From Rhizobium mayense (GTDB lineage: Bacteria; Pseudomonadota; Alphaproteobacteria; Rhizobiales; Rhizobiaceae), in assembly GCF_030272705.1 (NCBI RefSeq), contig NZ_JARFYM010000004.1:124001-188000 (forward strand): a DNA stretch of 64,000 nt. The letters are read 5' to 3'. Below are positions 17,299 through 26,261 of this stretch, in pieces. Below the pieces are notes generated by a model. It did not search any database, was not told the origin of the DNA, and saw nothing but the letters and a program-made list of their open reading frames with translations. Both the position numbers and the translations under genes were made by a program. Numbering within the stretch: position 1 is the stretch's first letter; every line of letters begins with the position of its first letter.

Positions 17299-19043
17299 AG
17301 CGTCGCTGCCTCTCCCCATTTGGGAGTCCACTTGTAGGTCGTGTTCGTGTCCAGCCCCCGCACCGAGAAGCGGTGCAGGCTGTTGATGCTGGCATAGGAC
17401 TTCAGGAACTGATCCAGGATCGTGCCGAAGAGATACATTTCCCCTTCGCCGCCCATCTGGCTCTCGGAGACTGTCAGCGCCAGTTCATAAGCCCGGGTCG
17501 GCCGGCCACGGCGCATGATATCGATGCCGCGCCGCTCGAAACTGCGAAAACTCTGCAGCAAGAGGTCGCGCTGCTGGGCAGCCTGCTTGTCGGCATTGGC
17601 GCGAAAATCATAGGCGCCGACCACCGTGCGCAGCGCGTCGACATCGATCAACGACGCGAAATTGCGGGCGAGATTGGCGATCAGCGTCCAGAGGATATTG
17701 TCTTCGAGCGGCGGCGGCACTTCACCGAGGATCGGGGTGATGTTGGAGAAATCGAGCTTCGGCGGCGTCGACGAAGTCGGCTGATTGACCGAGCCGATGC
17801 CGTGCTGGAGGGCCAGCGGGCCGTTGGAGCATAGAAGCTTCATCGACACCGTCTCGGTCTCCGGCCGGCCGATCTCGTCGAGACGGGTGACGAAGGAGAG
17901 GTAGTGGTCGACACCGTTTCCGAGAATGGCCGGACGTACTTGCGTGCGGTAGTAGAGCTTGGCTGTACCCTCGTTGGCGGGATCATGCCGGAAGCTTTCA
18001 AAGGCTTCGTAATCGACCCGCCTGCCGCTCCCCTGCACCCAGCCAACGACGGATTCCACGGCATGGACGCTGCGCTTTTCGAAGCCGCCCGTCGCCCGGA
18101 CCGGATATTCCGAACGGTCGTGCGAGATCATCAGCGCCTGACCTTCGACCGAGAAGAGATTGACGGCGGGTGACGTGTTGAGCGCGAACTGATCCGTGGT
18201 CAGCCGCGATGCTTCCGGAAAGCGCTGAGTCATGTCGAAGGAAAGGCTGAAGCCGGCCGTCTGCTGGCTGGCGAACCTTTCTAGTCCGTGCAGGCGGGCA
18301 TACATGAACTTTTCCGGACAGGAGAAATATTCCTGCATGACGCGGAATCCGTCGAACGACCCCTGCGGATAGGGAAGCGTTGCTTCATCGGCGGAAAAAC
18401 CGAGCGGCTCTATCCTGACGGGCACGGCAACCGGCTCGCCGCCCTTCGGTGTGAAATAGACGCGCTGCACCTTTTCCATGAAGAAGAGGTAGAGCTGGCG
18501 GGCAACCGCGGCGTCGCGATGGCTGTTGAAGAAGATCGTCAACGGCGCCTCGGCAATCGCCTGCAGGCCATTGCCAGCAATGCGCTCGAAATTGAGGGTC
18601 AACCTTGCGGTGTTCTTGCGATTGTCGAGATCGACGCCGGTAATGTCGAGCGGCAGGACCGAAAGGTCATAGCTCGTGCTGAAGACCACCGACTCGCCAC
18701 CCAGAGGCTTCGTTTGCACCTGCGTCCCGCGTGGCACCTTCATCGAGGCGCCGCTTGCGCCCTCGGCAAAACGGAACTGGACTGTGGTGATCGGCGGGAC
18801 CGGGCGCAGGTAGTGCGGCCAGACAAGCTGCAGCAGCGTCAACGCCAGCTCCGGCATTTCCGCATCGAGCCTCTGGCGAAGCCGCCCGACCAGGAAGGAG
18901 AAGCCTTCCAGAAGCCGTTCGACATCCGGATCGGATGCCTCCTTGGCGAGATAGGCTGACAGCCGGGGATTGGCCTTGGCAAACAGGCTGCCCATTTCTC
19001 GCAGGTAGGAGAGCTCGTCCCGGTAGTAGCTGTTGACGGACAC
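17295..19043 (-). CDS. tssF: T6SS baseplate protein TssF (ImpG)
   Basis: From the GTG at 19043 the protein has 582 residues. It begins with YYRDELSYLREMGSLFAKANP, followed by DPDVERLLEGFSFLVGRLRQR and LLQLVWPHYLRPVPP, all classic TssF blocks. The GTG lies 9 bases after AGAGGG and just past the tssE stop at 19057. In-frame codons further upstream would run through tssE. TssF2-TssG forms the core of each baseplate wedge with TssE and TssK. Confidence 0.92.
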   Translation of the reverse strand: MSVNSYYRDELSYLREMGSLFAKANPRLSAYLAKEASDPDVERLLEGFSFLVGRLRQRLDAEMPELALTLLQLVWPHYLRPVPPITTVQFRFAEGASGASMKVPRGTQVQTKPLGGESVVFSTSYDLSVLPLDITGVDLDNRKNTARLTLNFERIAGNGLQAIAEAPLTIFFNSHRDAAVARQLYLFFMEKVQRVYFTPKGGEPVAVPVRIEPLGFSADEATLPYPQGSFDGFRVMQEYFSCPEKFMYARLHGLERFASQQTAGFSLSFDMTQRFPEASRLTTDQFALNTSPAVNLFSVEGQALMISHDRSEYPVRATGGFEKRSVHAVESVVGWVQGSGRRVDYEAFESFRHDPANEGTAKLYYRTQVRPAILGNGVDHYLSFVTRLDEIGRPETETVSMKLLCSNGPLALQHGIGSVNQPTSSTPPKLDFSNITPILGEVPPPLEDNILWTLIANLARNFASLIDVDALRTVVGAYDFRANADKQAAQQRDLLLQSFRSFERRGIDIMRRGRPTRAYELALTVSESQMGGEGEMYLFGTILDQFLKSYASINSLHRFSVRGLDTNTTYKWTPKWGEAATL

Positions 19044-19056
19044 TCGGTTCGACCCT

Positions 19057-19470
19057 CTATCCGTTGAGACGCATATAACCGTCGCTACCGAGGACGGAAT
19101 CGAAGGAAATTCGCACTGTGCGGTCGCTATGAGCGAGTTCGCCATTGATGTGGAAGATCAGCTGCGACAGCTGGGTCTTGTCCTCGACCGCCCGGACGAT
19201 GACGTTGCGGATACGCGGCTCGAACAGCCTGATCTGCCGCTCGACGTCCCGGGCAATCAGCGGGATCGAACTGCGGTAGTCCTCTGTCGCGTTGAAATCC
19301 TGCAAGCCGTAATCCGGACGGGTCTCACAGCAATTGCGGCGGCTGTTCAATAGGGACCGCAGGTTGCTGAGCACGCTGTTCATGATCGCAGTGTCGTCGT
19401 TGACAGTAGAACCTGATCCGCCAGCGACATCATCACGCTCAAGACGTTGCAACAAACTAACCGATACCAT
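19057..19470 (-). CDS. tssE: T6SS baseplate protein TssE (gp25-like)
   Basis: The product has 137 residues from the ATG at 19470, which has AAGGGAG 6 bases upstream. It carries the gp25/TssE features SLLQRLE at the start, LRSLLNSRRNCCETRPDYGLQDF in the middle and IARDVERQIRLFEPRIRNVIV after it. TssE connects the sheath to the baseplate wedge and triggers sheath polymerisation. A longer frame to 19506 adds 12 residues without support from a ribosome site. Confidence 0.88.
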   Translation of the reverse strand: MVSVSLLQRLERDDVAGGSGSTVNDDTAIMNSVLSNLRSLLNSRRNCCETRPDYGLQDFNATEDYRSSIPLIARDVERQIRLFEPRIRNVIVRAVEDKTQLSQLIFHINGELAHSDRTVRISFDSVLGSDGYMRLNG

Positions 19471-19549
19471 TCCCAACTCCCTTCCGACGCCGGCTCCAGC
19501 GGGCAAAATTGCCTCGTTTCAGGGCCGGCGGCGGCACTCAAAGCGCGCT

Positions 19550-21034
19550 TCAGGCCTTATCCAGCTTACCCTTCAGGGAGAGGGTAAAATCCGCGCCCAT
19601 ATATTTGAAATGCGGCTGAACGGACATACCGACGCTATACCAGCCCGGTTCGCCGTCGACATCCGAAACAGTAATCTGTGCCTTACGAAGTGGACGGCGC
19701 GAACGGACGTCGGCGGACGGATTGTCCTGGTCCGATACATACTGGCGGATCCAGTTGTTGAGCTCGTTTTCGAGTTCGCCGCGGTTCTTCCAGCTGCCGA
19801 TGTTTTCGCGCTGGAGCACCTTGATGTAATGCGCCAGGCGATTGACGATCATCATGTAGGGAAGCTGCGTGCCGAGCCGGTAGTTCAGTTCGGCATTTTT
19901 GCCCTCGGCCGAGTTGCCGAAGAATTTCGGCTTCTGCACCGAATTTGCCGAGAAGAAGGCGGCGTTGTCGCTGCCCTTGCGCATGGTGAGCGAGATGAAG
20001 CCCTGCTCGGCCAGTTCATATTCCTTGCGGTCGGAAATCAGCACTTCCGTCGGAATCTTGCTCTGGAGTTGGCCCATAGCCTCAAAGGTGTGGACCGGCA
20101 GGTCCTCGACTGAGCCGCCCGACTGGGGACCGATGATATTCGGGCACCAGCGATAGTTGGCGAAGCTGTCGGTCATGCGGGTGGCAAGCGCGATCGCGGC
20201 ATTGCCCCAAAGATAATTGTCGGTGCGGCCCTCAGCGCGCTCTTCATAATTGAAGGCCTTGACCGGCACCGTTTCCGAACCATAGGGCGTGCGCAGAAGG
20301 AAACGCGGCATTGCCAGGCCGAAATAGCGGGAGTCTTCAGATTCGCGGAAGCCGTTCCACTTGGCGTATTTCGGGCCTTCGAAAATGGATTCCATATCCT
20401 TGAGATTCGGGATCTCTTCGAAGCTGTCGACGCCGAACATCGACGGTGCGGCACCGGCGATGAAGGGCGCATGCGACATGGCACCGACACTGGCGCAATA
20501 TTGAGCGAGCTTCACATCCTGGGCGCCGGGGCCGAAGGCATAATCGCAGACGACGGCACCGACCGGCTGACCACCGAATTGGCCGTATTCCGCAGTGTAA
20601 ATATGCTTGTACAGGCCGGACTTGGCGACCTCCGGGCTGTCCTCGAAGTCGGTCAGCAGATCGGCTTTCGAGACGTTCATGATCTCGATCTTGATGTTCT
20701 GGCGGAAATCGGTGCGATCGACCGCGAAGCGAAGACTGCGCCAGGTCGATTCAAGCGTCATGAAGTCCTTGTTGTGGAGGACTTCGTCGACCTGGGCCGA
20801 CAGCTTCATGTCGATTTCGGCGATCATCTGGTCGATCGCGGCGCTGTTGACGGTGCTGTCGGCACGCGTCGGCTTCAGCAGTTCGGCGATGAAGGCGCTG
20901 ACACCCTTCTTCGCAATATCGTAGCCATCGTCGCTCGGGGAAAGCTTGGTTTCCTGCAGGATCTGGTCGAGGAGGGATCCCTCCGCTTCCTGGTAGGTCG
21001 TCTCGATTTGCTGCGCCGTCTCTCTCTCAGACAT
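19550..21034 (-). CDS. tssC: T6SS contractile sheath large subunit TssC (VipB/ImpC)
   Basis: This is a full-length TssC of 494 residues. Visible family blocks are LESTWRSLRFAVDRTDF near 95, YGQFGGQPVGAVVCDYAFG near 150, the PRFLLRTPYG segment near 245 and NRLAHYIKVLQRENIGSWK near 400. TssC and TssB form the contractile sheath around the Hcp tube. Short gaps of 100 and 79 bases separate it from tssB and tssE, and no terminator is evident in them, so it belongs to the same operon. Confidence 0.95.
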   Translation of the reverse strand: MSERETAQQIETTYQEAEGSLLDQILQETKLSPSDDGYDIAKKGVSAFIAELLKPTRADSTVNSAAIDQMIAEIDMKLSAQVDEVLHNKDFMTLESTWRSLRFAVDRTDFRQNIKIEIMNVSKADLLTDFEDSPEVAKSGLYKHIYTAEYGQFGGQPVGAVVCDYAFGPGAQDVKLAQYCASVGAMSHAPFIAGAAPSMFGVDSFEEIPNLKDMESIFEGPKYAKWNGFRESEDSRYFGLAMPRFLLRTPYGSETVPVKAFNYEERAEGRTDNYLWGNAAIALATRMTDSFANYRWCPNIIGPQSGGSVEDLPVHTFEAMGQLQSKIPTEVLISDRKEYELAEQGFISLTMRKGSDNAAFFSANSVQKPKFFGNSAEGKNAELNYRLGTQLPYMMIVNRLAHYIKVLQRENIGSWKNRGELENELNNWIRQYVSDQDNPSADVRSRRPLRKAQITVSDVDGEPGWYSVGMSVQPHFKYMGADFTLSLKGKLDKA

Positions 21035-21134
21035 CGTGTGAGCCTTTATTCGATCGTCATCAAAAACGTGAGTTCAGTCCGCGAACTCCACAGACAGGCC
21101 GGGCGCTGAAGCACGGCGTCACATGGAGCTTCGG

Positions 21135-21650
21135 TTACTGATCTTTTTTGGAGGATTCAGTATGGGCAATCAGCTCCGCGAGAAGCTTTTCGCGGGCGTC
21201 GTCGTCTCCGAGCACGCCCTGGATTGCTTTACGGAAGGCTGGGACGTTGCCGAGCGGACCCTTCAGCGCAACCAACGCTTCGCGCAGTTCGAGAAGCTTC
21301 TTCAGTTCCGGCGTTTGGCGGGCGATCGCTTCCGGCGTGAAATCGTTGAGGTTGTCGAATTTCAGCGAGACGGTCATCTGGCCTGCGTCTGCGCTGCTCT
21401 CGTCCACGAGCTTGTTGTCGACGGACAGATCGAGCGACAGATTGTGGCTCTTCATCACCTCGTTGAAGTTTTCCTTGTTCACGTTGATCAAGGAACGATC
21501 TTCGACCGGCGTCTCATCGGCGCGCATCGTATAGTCTGCGAGAAATACCATCTTCAGCGGAAGTTCGACTTCTTCCTTCGCGTCGCCGGTAGCTGGTTTG
21601 TAACGGATATTGACGCGCTCTTTCGGAGCAACAGACGATTCGTTCGCCAT
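21135..21650 (-). CDS. tssB: T6SS contractile sheath small subunit TssB (VipA/ImpB)
   Basis: The product is 171 residues. It has the TssB core ERVNIRYKPATGDAKEEVELPLKMVFLADY near the N-terminus and LSVDNKLV, LKFDNLNDFTPEAIARQTPEL and LKGPLGNVPAFRKAI further on. It is the partner of TssC in the sheath. The likely start is the ATG at 21650, and a GTG directly upstream is the alternative. The gap to tssA upstream is about 160 bases and AT-rich, so a second promoter for tssB onward is possible. Confidence 0.93.
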   Translation of the reverse strand: MANESSVAPKERVNIRYKPATGDAKEEVELPLKMVFLADYTMRADETPVEDRSLINVNKENFNEVMKSHNLSLDLSVDNKLVDESSADAGQMTVSLKFDNLNDFTPEAIARQTPELKKLLELREALVALKGPLGNVPAFRKAIQGVLGDDDAREKLLAELIAHTESSKKDQ

Positions 21651-21813
21651 CACCTAATCCCAATCCATGCCCATCTCGAGGCATATGAAAACAAACATTA
21701 AGTATAAATGCCCAAGCATGCGGTAGCTTGCCGGTCAGAATATTGCTTGGCCAGTAATGAGGGCCGTGCGGGAGATAATGACTGATGGAAATGTCAGTTT
21801 TACAACGTTTTTG

Positions 21814-23496
21814 TCACGGCATGGAAAAACGTGCTGCCATGACCATGTCGAGGCCCGCGAGCGCCGAGACGATCGCGCTTTTTCTTTCCAGTAGCTCGCC
21901 TTCATCCATGAAGCGTTTCGCATTCTCGTGGTCGAGCGCTCGCCATGAAAGATTGGCGAGTGCCGCAGCCAATTGCGGTTCCCAATGCGCGAGGCCGCTG
22001 TTTTCGGCGATGGTTTCAAGCTTGCCGACAAGCCCGAGAAGCGACTGCAGCAGGTCGAAGCGCAAGCAATATTCGCCGACTTCGAGCCGGGCAAGAAAGC
22101 GGTCGCGCTCGCCATGCCGGCTCTCCGCAAAATCCGCCAGAAGCTTCAGGCCCGGAAGAATCTGGCCCTGCTGCGCGAGCTTGGCGGCCTCCGCCTTGGC
22201 GATATCGATGTCGGAACCCGATGCATTCGCACCATCGCCCGCCTCGACCTCCGCCGCAATCCAGCTGATGGTTTCGGCGCTGGCGAAAGGCGTGCCGTCG
22301 CTGAACGAGAGCTGCGGGAGACCCGACACTCTTTTCAAGAACAGCCCGAGTTCGCCGGTGACCGCGATGCGCGCCTGATCATATTGCGCGCCAAGCGCCT
22401 GCATCGATTGCGCGATCATATATTGCGCGTCGAGCCAGAAGGGCGACGAAAAGAATGCGCTCTCGGCCGACATCAGCAAATCCTGATGATTTCCCGCAGC
22501 TTTCAAAGCCTTAATTTCGGCAAGCCGGTTCGCCTGCGGCGGCGGCAACGCCGTCTTCCCGGCTCTTTCGGGCGGAAGCCGGTCGATCTCACCCCATAGG
22601 GCGAGGCGAGCGCAGAGATAGACACGAGCATCGGCAGGGGCCTCCTGCCGAACCGCCGTCGCAATTCGTGCAACGGTACTGAAGAGCGTTTGTAGCGCTT
22701 TTTCCGCGCCTTCGCCGACCCCTATCTCTGGCACGGCCGGTATCGCGACCGCGCTGGCGGAAGGAACGGGTGGCGGCGGGATCGGAACAGTCACCGCCGG
22801 TGCCGGAGGCGGCGTTTCGGCGGGTGGAGCCGGTTGCGGCGGCTCAGCGGGTGCAGCGAGGGTAGGCGGCTCGGCCGCCGCCATCTCGGCCTCGGCTTCC
22901 TGCGCGACCCGGGCTTCGATAGCCTGCCGCGCCTCCCGGCCATGTGGACGCAGGGCGCGCACGAGCGGTCCCATCGCCACCGGATATTTCTTCAGCTTTT
23001 CGGAAAGAAGCGTGTCGATCTCGACAAGGCGGTCATATGCAATCAGGGCAAAAACCTTCCTGTCCTCGGCGGGCGGCTCACTTTCCACCGTCGTCGCGAG
23101 CTTTTCCGCCAGCCAATCGAGCGTCCCTGCCCTTCCGCGCTCGCGGCTGAGCGGAGGAAACATGCCCTCCCAATGGTCCGCCACCATGCCACGCAGGATG
23201 CTGATCCCAACCGCCATGCCGCGATAGCCTTCCTCGCGATACAGCCCGTAGACGAGCCGGGATGCCAGGACGAGATCCTTCGAACGGCCCTGCAGAATTT
23301 CAAGCGTCTTCCTGTTCAACAGCTTCCAATCGACCGCGGTCGGGCCGCCGGTTTCGATCTTGCGGAACTCCGTCTCCAAGGCCTCGAATTCCGGCTCGCC
23401 GCGCAGATCCTCGCCCGCGGGTAGCGGCTCGATCGGAACAGCGCCGATATCAGCTCGAGAATCGTCAAGAAGGAGGCTAAGATCGATGTCCGTCAT
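21814..23496 (-). CDS. tssA: T6SS assembly protein TssA (ImpA)
   Basis: The product has 560 residues from the ATG at 23496, which has GGAG 6 bases upstream. The ImpA N-terminal domain occupies about 20-150 (PAGEDLRGEPEFEALETE, then DHWEGMFPP). A proline/alanine linker follows near 210-260, and a helical C-terminal domain ends the protein. TssA caps the growing sheath or primes baseplate assembly. It is the first gene of the long operon and is divergent from the STAS gene at 23699. An in-frame extension to 23619 has no ribosome site and a non-family sequence. Confidence 0.9.
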   Translation of the reverse strand: MTDIDLSLLLDDSRADIGAVPIEPLPAGEDLRGEPEFEALETEFRKIETGGPTAVDWKLLNRKTLEILQGRSKDLVLASRLVYGLYREEGYRGMAVGISILRGMVADHWEGMFPPLSRERGRAGTLDWLAEKLATTVESEPPAEDRKVFALIAYDRLVEIDTLLSEKLKKYPVAMGPLVRALRPHGREARQAIEARVAQEAEAEMAAAEPPTLAAPAEPPQPAPPAETPPPAPAVTVPIPPPPVPSASAVAIPAVPEIGVGEGAEKALQTLFSTVARIATAVRQEAPADARVYLCARLALWGEIDRLPPERAGKTALPPPQANRLAEIKALKAAGNHQDLLMSAESAFFSSPFWLDAQYMIAQSMQALGAQYDQARIAVTGELGLFLKRVSGLPQLSFSDGTPFASAETISWIAAEVEAGDGANASGSDIDIAKAEAAKLAQQGQILPGLKLLADFAESRHGERDRFLARLEVGEYCLRFDLLQSLLGLVGKLETIAENSGLAHWEPQLAAALANLSWRALDHENAKRFMDEGELLERKSAIVSALAGLDMVMAARFSMP

Positions 23497-23698
23497 AAAT
23501 TTCTCCGGCTGCCGACCGAGAGCCGACGACAGGCGCTGATGAAAAGGAAGACTGCGGCAAATGAAGCAAAACGAAACAACGTCATAGTCGTGTAAATTGT
23601 AACTTCTATGAAGTGCCATTCTAAGCGCTTCGTCCGCCTGCGACGGTGTGGGCGCACGGTATCACGACGGGCGCAGATCAACGGGAAGGCACTGGTGA

Positions 23699-24067
23699 AT
23701 GCTTGAGCTGGCGGATTCTTTCGAGAACGGCGCGACGATCGTTCATGCGTCGGGAAAGCTCGACACACTGACGGCCAAATCCTTCGAGACACATCTGAGG
23801 GCGCATGTGGAAACGGGCAGCGGCCCGCTTCTCGTCGACATGCAGGCAATCGACTATGTCAGCAGTTTCGGCCTGCGTTCCCTGCTCATCATCGCCAAAC
23901 AGATGGCGCCCTATGGCAGAAAATTCATATTGTTTTCACCCAATGTATCGGTGCTCGAGGTTCTGCGCGTCTCCGGCTTCCTGCGGATCATTTCCGTGGC
24001 CGACAGCAAGGCCAAAGCCCTTGCGGACATCGCCGAAGCCGCCGAGAGCGACCAGCAACCGAACTAG
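23699..24067 (+). CDS. STAS-domain anti-sigma-factor antagonist (RsbV/SpoIIAA-like)
   Basis: The protein is 122 residues, a single STAS domain. The phosphoacceptor loop is visible as IDYVSSFGLRSLL, with Ser55/Ser56 where SpoIIAA-type proteins are phosphorylated. In partner switching the GHKL kinase phosphorylates this serine and a PP2C phosphatase removes it. The next gene is a GHKL ATPase 36 bases downstream, and a SpoIIE-type phosphatase follows on the opposite strand, so all three parts of a switch are present. It starts the signalling island inside the T6SS locus. Confidence 0.85.
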   Translation: MLELADSFENGATIVHASGKLDTLTAKSFETHLRAHVETGSGPLLVDMQAIDYVSSFGLRSLLIIAKQMAPYGRKFILFSPNVSVLEVLRVSGFLRIISVADSKAKALADIAEAAESDQQPN

Positions 24068-24103
24068 GCCGGGCCAGGGGCACCATCAGAACACGTGACA
24101 TCG

Positions 24104-24523
24104 ATGACGCGCATCATCTGCGAAATATCCGTCGACAACAGGCTGGAGCAGCTGACGGAGATCTACCATGGCCTTGAAGGCTTCGTCGACGCCAACGGGC
24201 TGTCGGACGATGTCAAGAATCGGCTGTTCCTGGTCACGGAAGAATTGTTCACCAACATCGTGCATTACGGCTACCAGGAGGGCATCTGCGACCGCATCGT
24301 CATAAAGGCCGAGCTGCGGGGGCCGGACGTGCAGCTCACGATGCGCGACCATGCCGCAGCCTTCGACGTATCGCAGCCGCCGAAAGCACCGGCTTCAGAC
24401 ACGGGTATCGAAAGCATGGAGATCGGCGGCCTCGGACTATTCCTGGTCCATGAATTCGCGCAATCCGTTGAGAGCCGGAGGGAAGGCTCCGCCAACGTGA
24501 CCGAACTGGTTTTGCCGCTTTAG
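24104..24523 (+). CDS. RsbW/SpoIIAB-like GHKL ATPase (anti-sigma kinase)
   Basis: The product has 139 residues from the ATG at 24104. A GTG at 24095 is an alternative start. The GHKL fold is clear: N-box LVTEELFTNIVHYGY near residue 50 with the magnesium-binding Asn, and G2 box IGGLGLFLVHEF near 108. The G1 region reads RDHAAAFD, so the usual DxGxxFD glycine is replaced by alanine. It probably phosphorylates the preceding STAS protein. No sigma factor gene lies nearby, so its released target is not known. Confidence 0.82.
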   Translation: MTRIICEISVDNRLEQLTEIYHGLEGFVDANGLSDDVKNRLFLVTEELFTNIVHYGYQEGICDRIVIKAELRGPDVQLTMRDHAAAFDVSQPPKAPASDTGIESMEIGGLGLFLVHEFAQSVESRREGSANVTELVLPL

Positions 24524-24580
24524 GCGGGCACCACCGTCATTCCGGGCGAGAAATCGCGGCCCAGTTCTCCTGGAACTCCC

Positions 24581-25528
24581 CTAGAATTCCACGCGCAGAA
24601 ACGAAAAATCGTCCGGAAGCGTTTGGCTTCCATTGATCGCGCGCGCCCAGGCGAGAACGGCGGACGGCTCGTCCCCGCCCGGCTTGCGCGTAAAATTGAG
24701 AATATCCTGGAACGTCAGAGGCTCGCTGCCGTCGGTCCCGATTTCATACGTCCCGTCGCTCAACACCAGCAGACGGTCGCCCGGCTGCACGAGGACCGTC
24801 GATGCATCATAGTCCAGATCGGCGATCGCGCCGATCGCCATGCCACCGCTACCGATCAGGAGATCGGTGCTGACGGAACCATCCGGCATTTCGTGCAGCA
24901 GAATCGCCGGCGGATGCCCGCCACTTGAAAAGACAAGCTGTCCGGTCGATCGCTGATACACGCCGTACCAGATCGTGAAGAACATGTTGTTCTGCTTTTC
25001 CATCGGAAAGGCCGCATTCAAACCGGCAAGAACCGCGGACGGATTACGAAAATCGGCGTTCGGAAGAGCCGAGGCCCTCAGGACATTGATGACGGACGCG
25101 GATAAAAGCGCGGCGCCGACGCCGTGACCGCAGACATCAAGCAGATAAATGGCGAAATGATCCGCGTCGATATCGTGATATCCAAAGGAATCGCCGCCAA
25201 GCTCTGTCGATGGAACGAGCATCCAGTCGGCCCGCGGCCCGCTTTGCCGCGGCTGTGGCAACAGTGACAGGATATAGCGCAGCGCATCTTTCAATTCTTC
25301 GTCCAAGCGCGCCTGAACGCGCTGAAGCAGCATGTTGCTCTCGGCAAGCTGGTCCTCCACCGCTTCGCCGTGCTCGATCGTCGCCTCGTAGAGCAACTTG
25401 AGGTCTTCATTCTCGGCACGAAGCGCCTCAACTTCCGCAAGCAGTCGCGCGATGGTGTCGCCGCTGCCAGCGGTTGAAAAATGGTGTTCGTCATCGATCG
25501 TGCTGGTAGAAGCCTGAATATCTTGCAT
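24581..25528 (-). CDS. SpoIIE-family PP2C phosphatase with N-terminal coiled coil
   Basis: The product has 315 residues. A coiled coil lies at about 25-85. It is followed by a SpoIIE/RsbU-type PP2C domain with ELGGDSFGYHDID, LLDVCGHGVGAALLSA, VLSDGTYEI and DDFSFLRVEF, so the metal-binding aspartates are present. There is no membrane segment or receiver domain, so input probably comes through the coiled coil. It is convergent with the STAS and GHKL genes and is the likely dephosphorylating partner of that STAS protein. Confidence 0.83.
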   Translation of the reverse strand: MQDIQASTSTIDDEHHFSTAGSGDTIARLLAEVEALRAENEDLKLLYEATIEHGEAVEDQLAESNMLLQRVQARLDEELKDALRYILSLLPQPRQSGPRADWMLVPSTELGGDSFGYHDIDADHFAIYLLDVCGHGVGAALLSASVINVLRASALPNADFRNPSAVLAGLNAAFPMEKQNNMFFTIWYGVYQRSTGQLVFSSGGHPPAILLHEMPDGSVSTDLLIGSGGMAIGAIADLDYDASTVLVQPGDRLLVLSDGTYEIGTDGSEPLTFQDILNFTRKPGGDEPSAVLAWARAINGSQTLPDDFSFLRVEF

Positions 25529-25562
25529 AGCGGATTGAACGGGCCAATAGGTGGTTTCGAGG

Positions 25563-25588
25563 TGTCACAATAAACACGCCATGTGACA
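25563..25588. promoter_or_regulatory. 7-bp inverted repeat in a divergent promoter region
   Basis: TGTCACA at 25563-25569 and TGTGACA at 25582-25588 form a perfect inverted repeat with a 12-base spacer. It lies in the 205-base AT-rich gap between the divergent SpoIIE gene (minus) and the GHKL-like gene at 25734 (plus). A regulator binding site is plausible, but no regulator is implicated. Confidence 0.3.
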
Positions 25589-25733
25589 TAATACTGTCAA
25601 CCGCCGTCTATAGTTTAGTTATCGGAGAAAAGATCTGCCGTATATCTTCGACACGGCAATTACTAGATTTCTAATATACTTGCGCCCGCTTTTCGGGACT
25701 TTCTGGCATATTTTTCAATCCTGGTTTTGGATA

Positions 25734-26261
25734 ATGAATATAGCAGCCTTTCCGCACGACACGTCTTCCGCGACCAAGTTTCAATCGCTCATCGAAGTCG
25801 ATATGGAGATTGGGATATTCGGTTCGAATTGGAGCCATTGCGATCGCCTTTCCTCCTATGTGGCGCGCATGATCAGCCACAACCGGACCGACTCGCTGCT
25901 CTATTCCAACCTTTTCTCCTCCGCTCTGAACGAACTTCTCGAGACCATCTTTCGCACCCATGAGGGATCGGGAAAATTCAGCTGCTCCGTGCGTCGAAAC
26001 GGCGCGGTCGATCGGGTCGAACTTGTCCTTCCCTGCAGCCCCGGTCAGGCGGGCTTCTATCGCGACACCGTCGAGCTCGCGCGAGGTCCGGACGCGACTG
26101 AGAAATACAGGGAGATGCTCTTTTCATCGGATGTAGTCGATACCCGCATCGGCCTGTTCGAACTCGCCGTCGATTATTCGGCGGATATCTCCGTCGAAAG
26201 CACCGGCGACGACACCATCAAATTGATCGCCGAGCTGGCGTTGGAAGATGCGGTGGATTGA
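25734..26261 (+). CDS. degenerate GHKL (SiaB/slr1658-like) protein, probably catalytically inactive
   Basis: The product has 175 residues from the ATG at 25734. An in-frame start at 25680 is possible. I recognise it by comparison with the intact GHKL protein encoded at 29814. The N-box, intact there as NELLENAVKF, reads NELLETIFRT here and has lost its magnesium-binding Asn. The glycine loop, intact there as SGSGLGLL, reads VVDTRIGLFEL here and has lost its glycines. The pattern of hydrophobic strands is otherwise kept. It is therefore likely a pseudo-kinase that still binds a STAS partner. Its stop overlaps the next gene's ATG (TGATG), and that gene begins with a STAS-like domain. Confidence 0.55.
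   Translation: MNIAAFPHDTSSATKFQSLIEVDMEIGIFGSNWSHCDRLSSYVARMISHNRTDSLLYSNLFSSALNELLETIFRTHEGSGKFSCSVRRNGAVDRVELVLPCSPGQAGFYRDTVELARGPDATEKYREMLFSSDVVDTRIGLFELAVDYSADISVESTGDDTIKLIAELALEDAVD

Noticed and set aside
23597..23618. TGGCACT on the minus strand upstream of tssA as a possible sigma-54 promoter
   Set aside because: The expected GC at -12 reads AA. I found no acceptable sigma-54 site in the tssA-STAS divergent gap.
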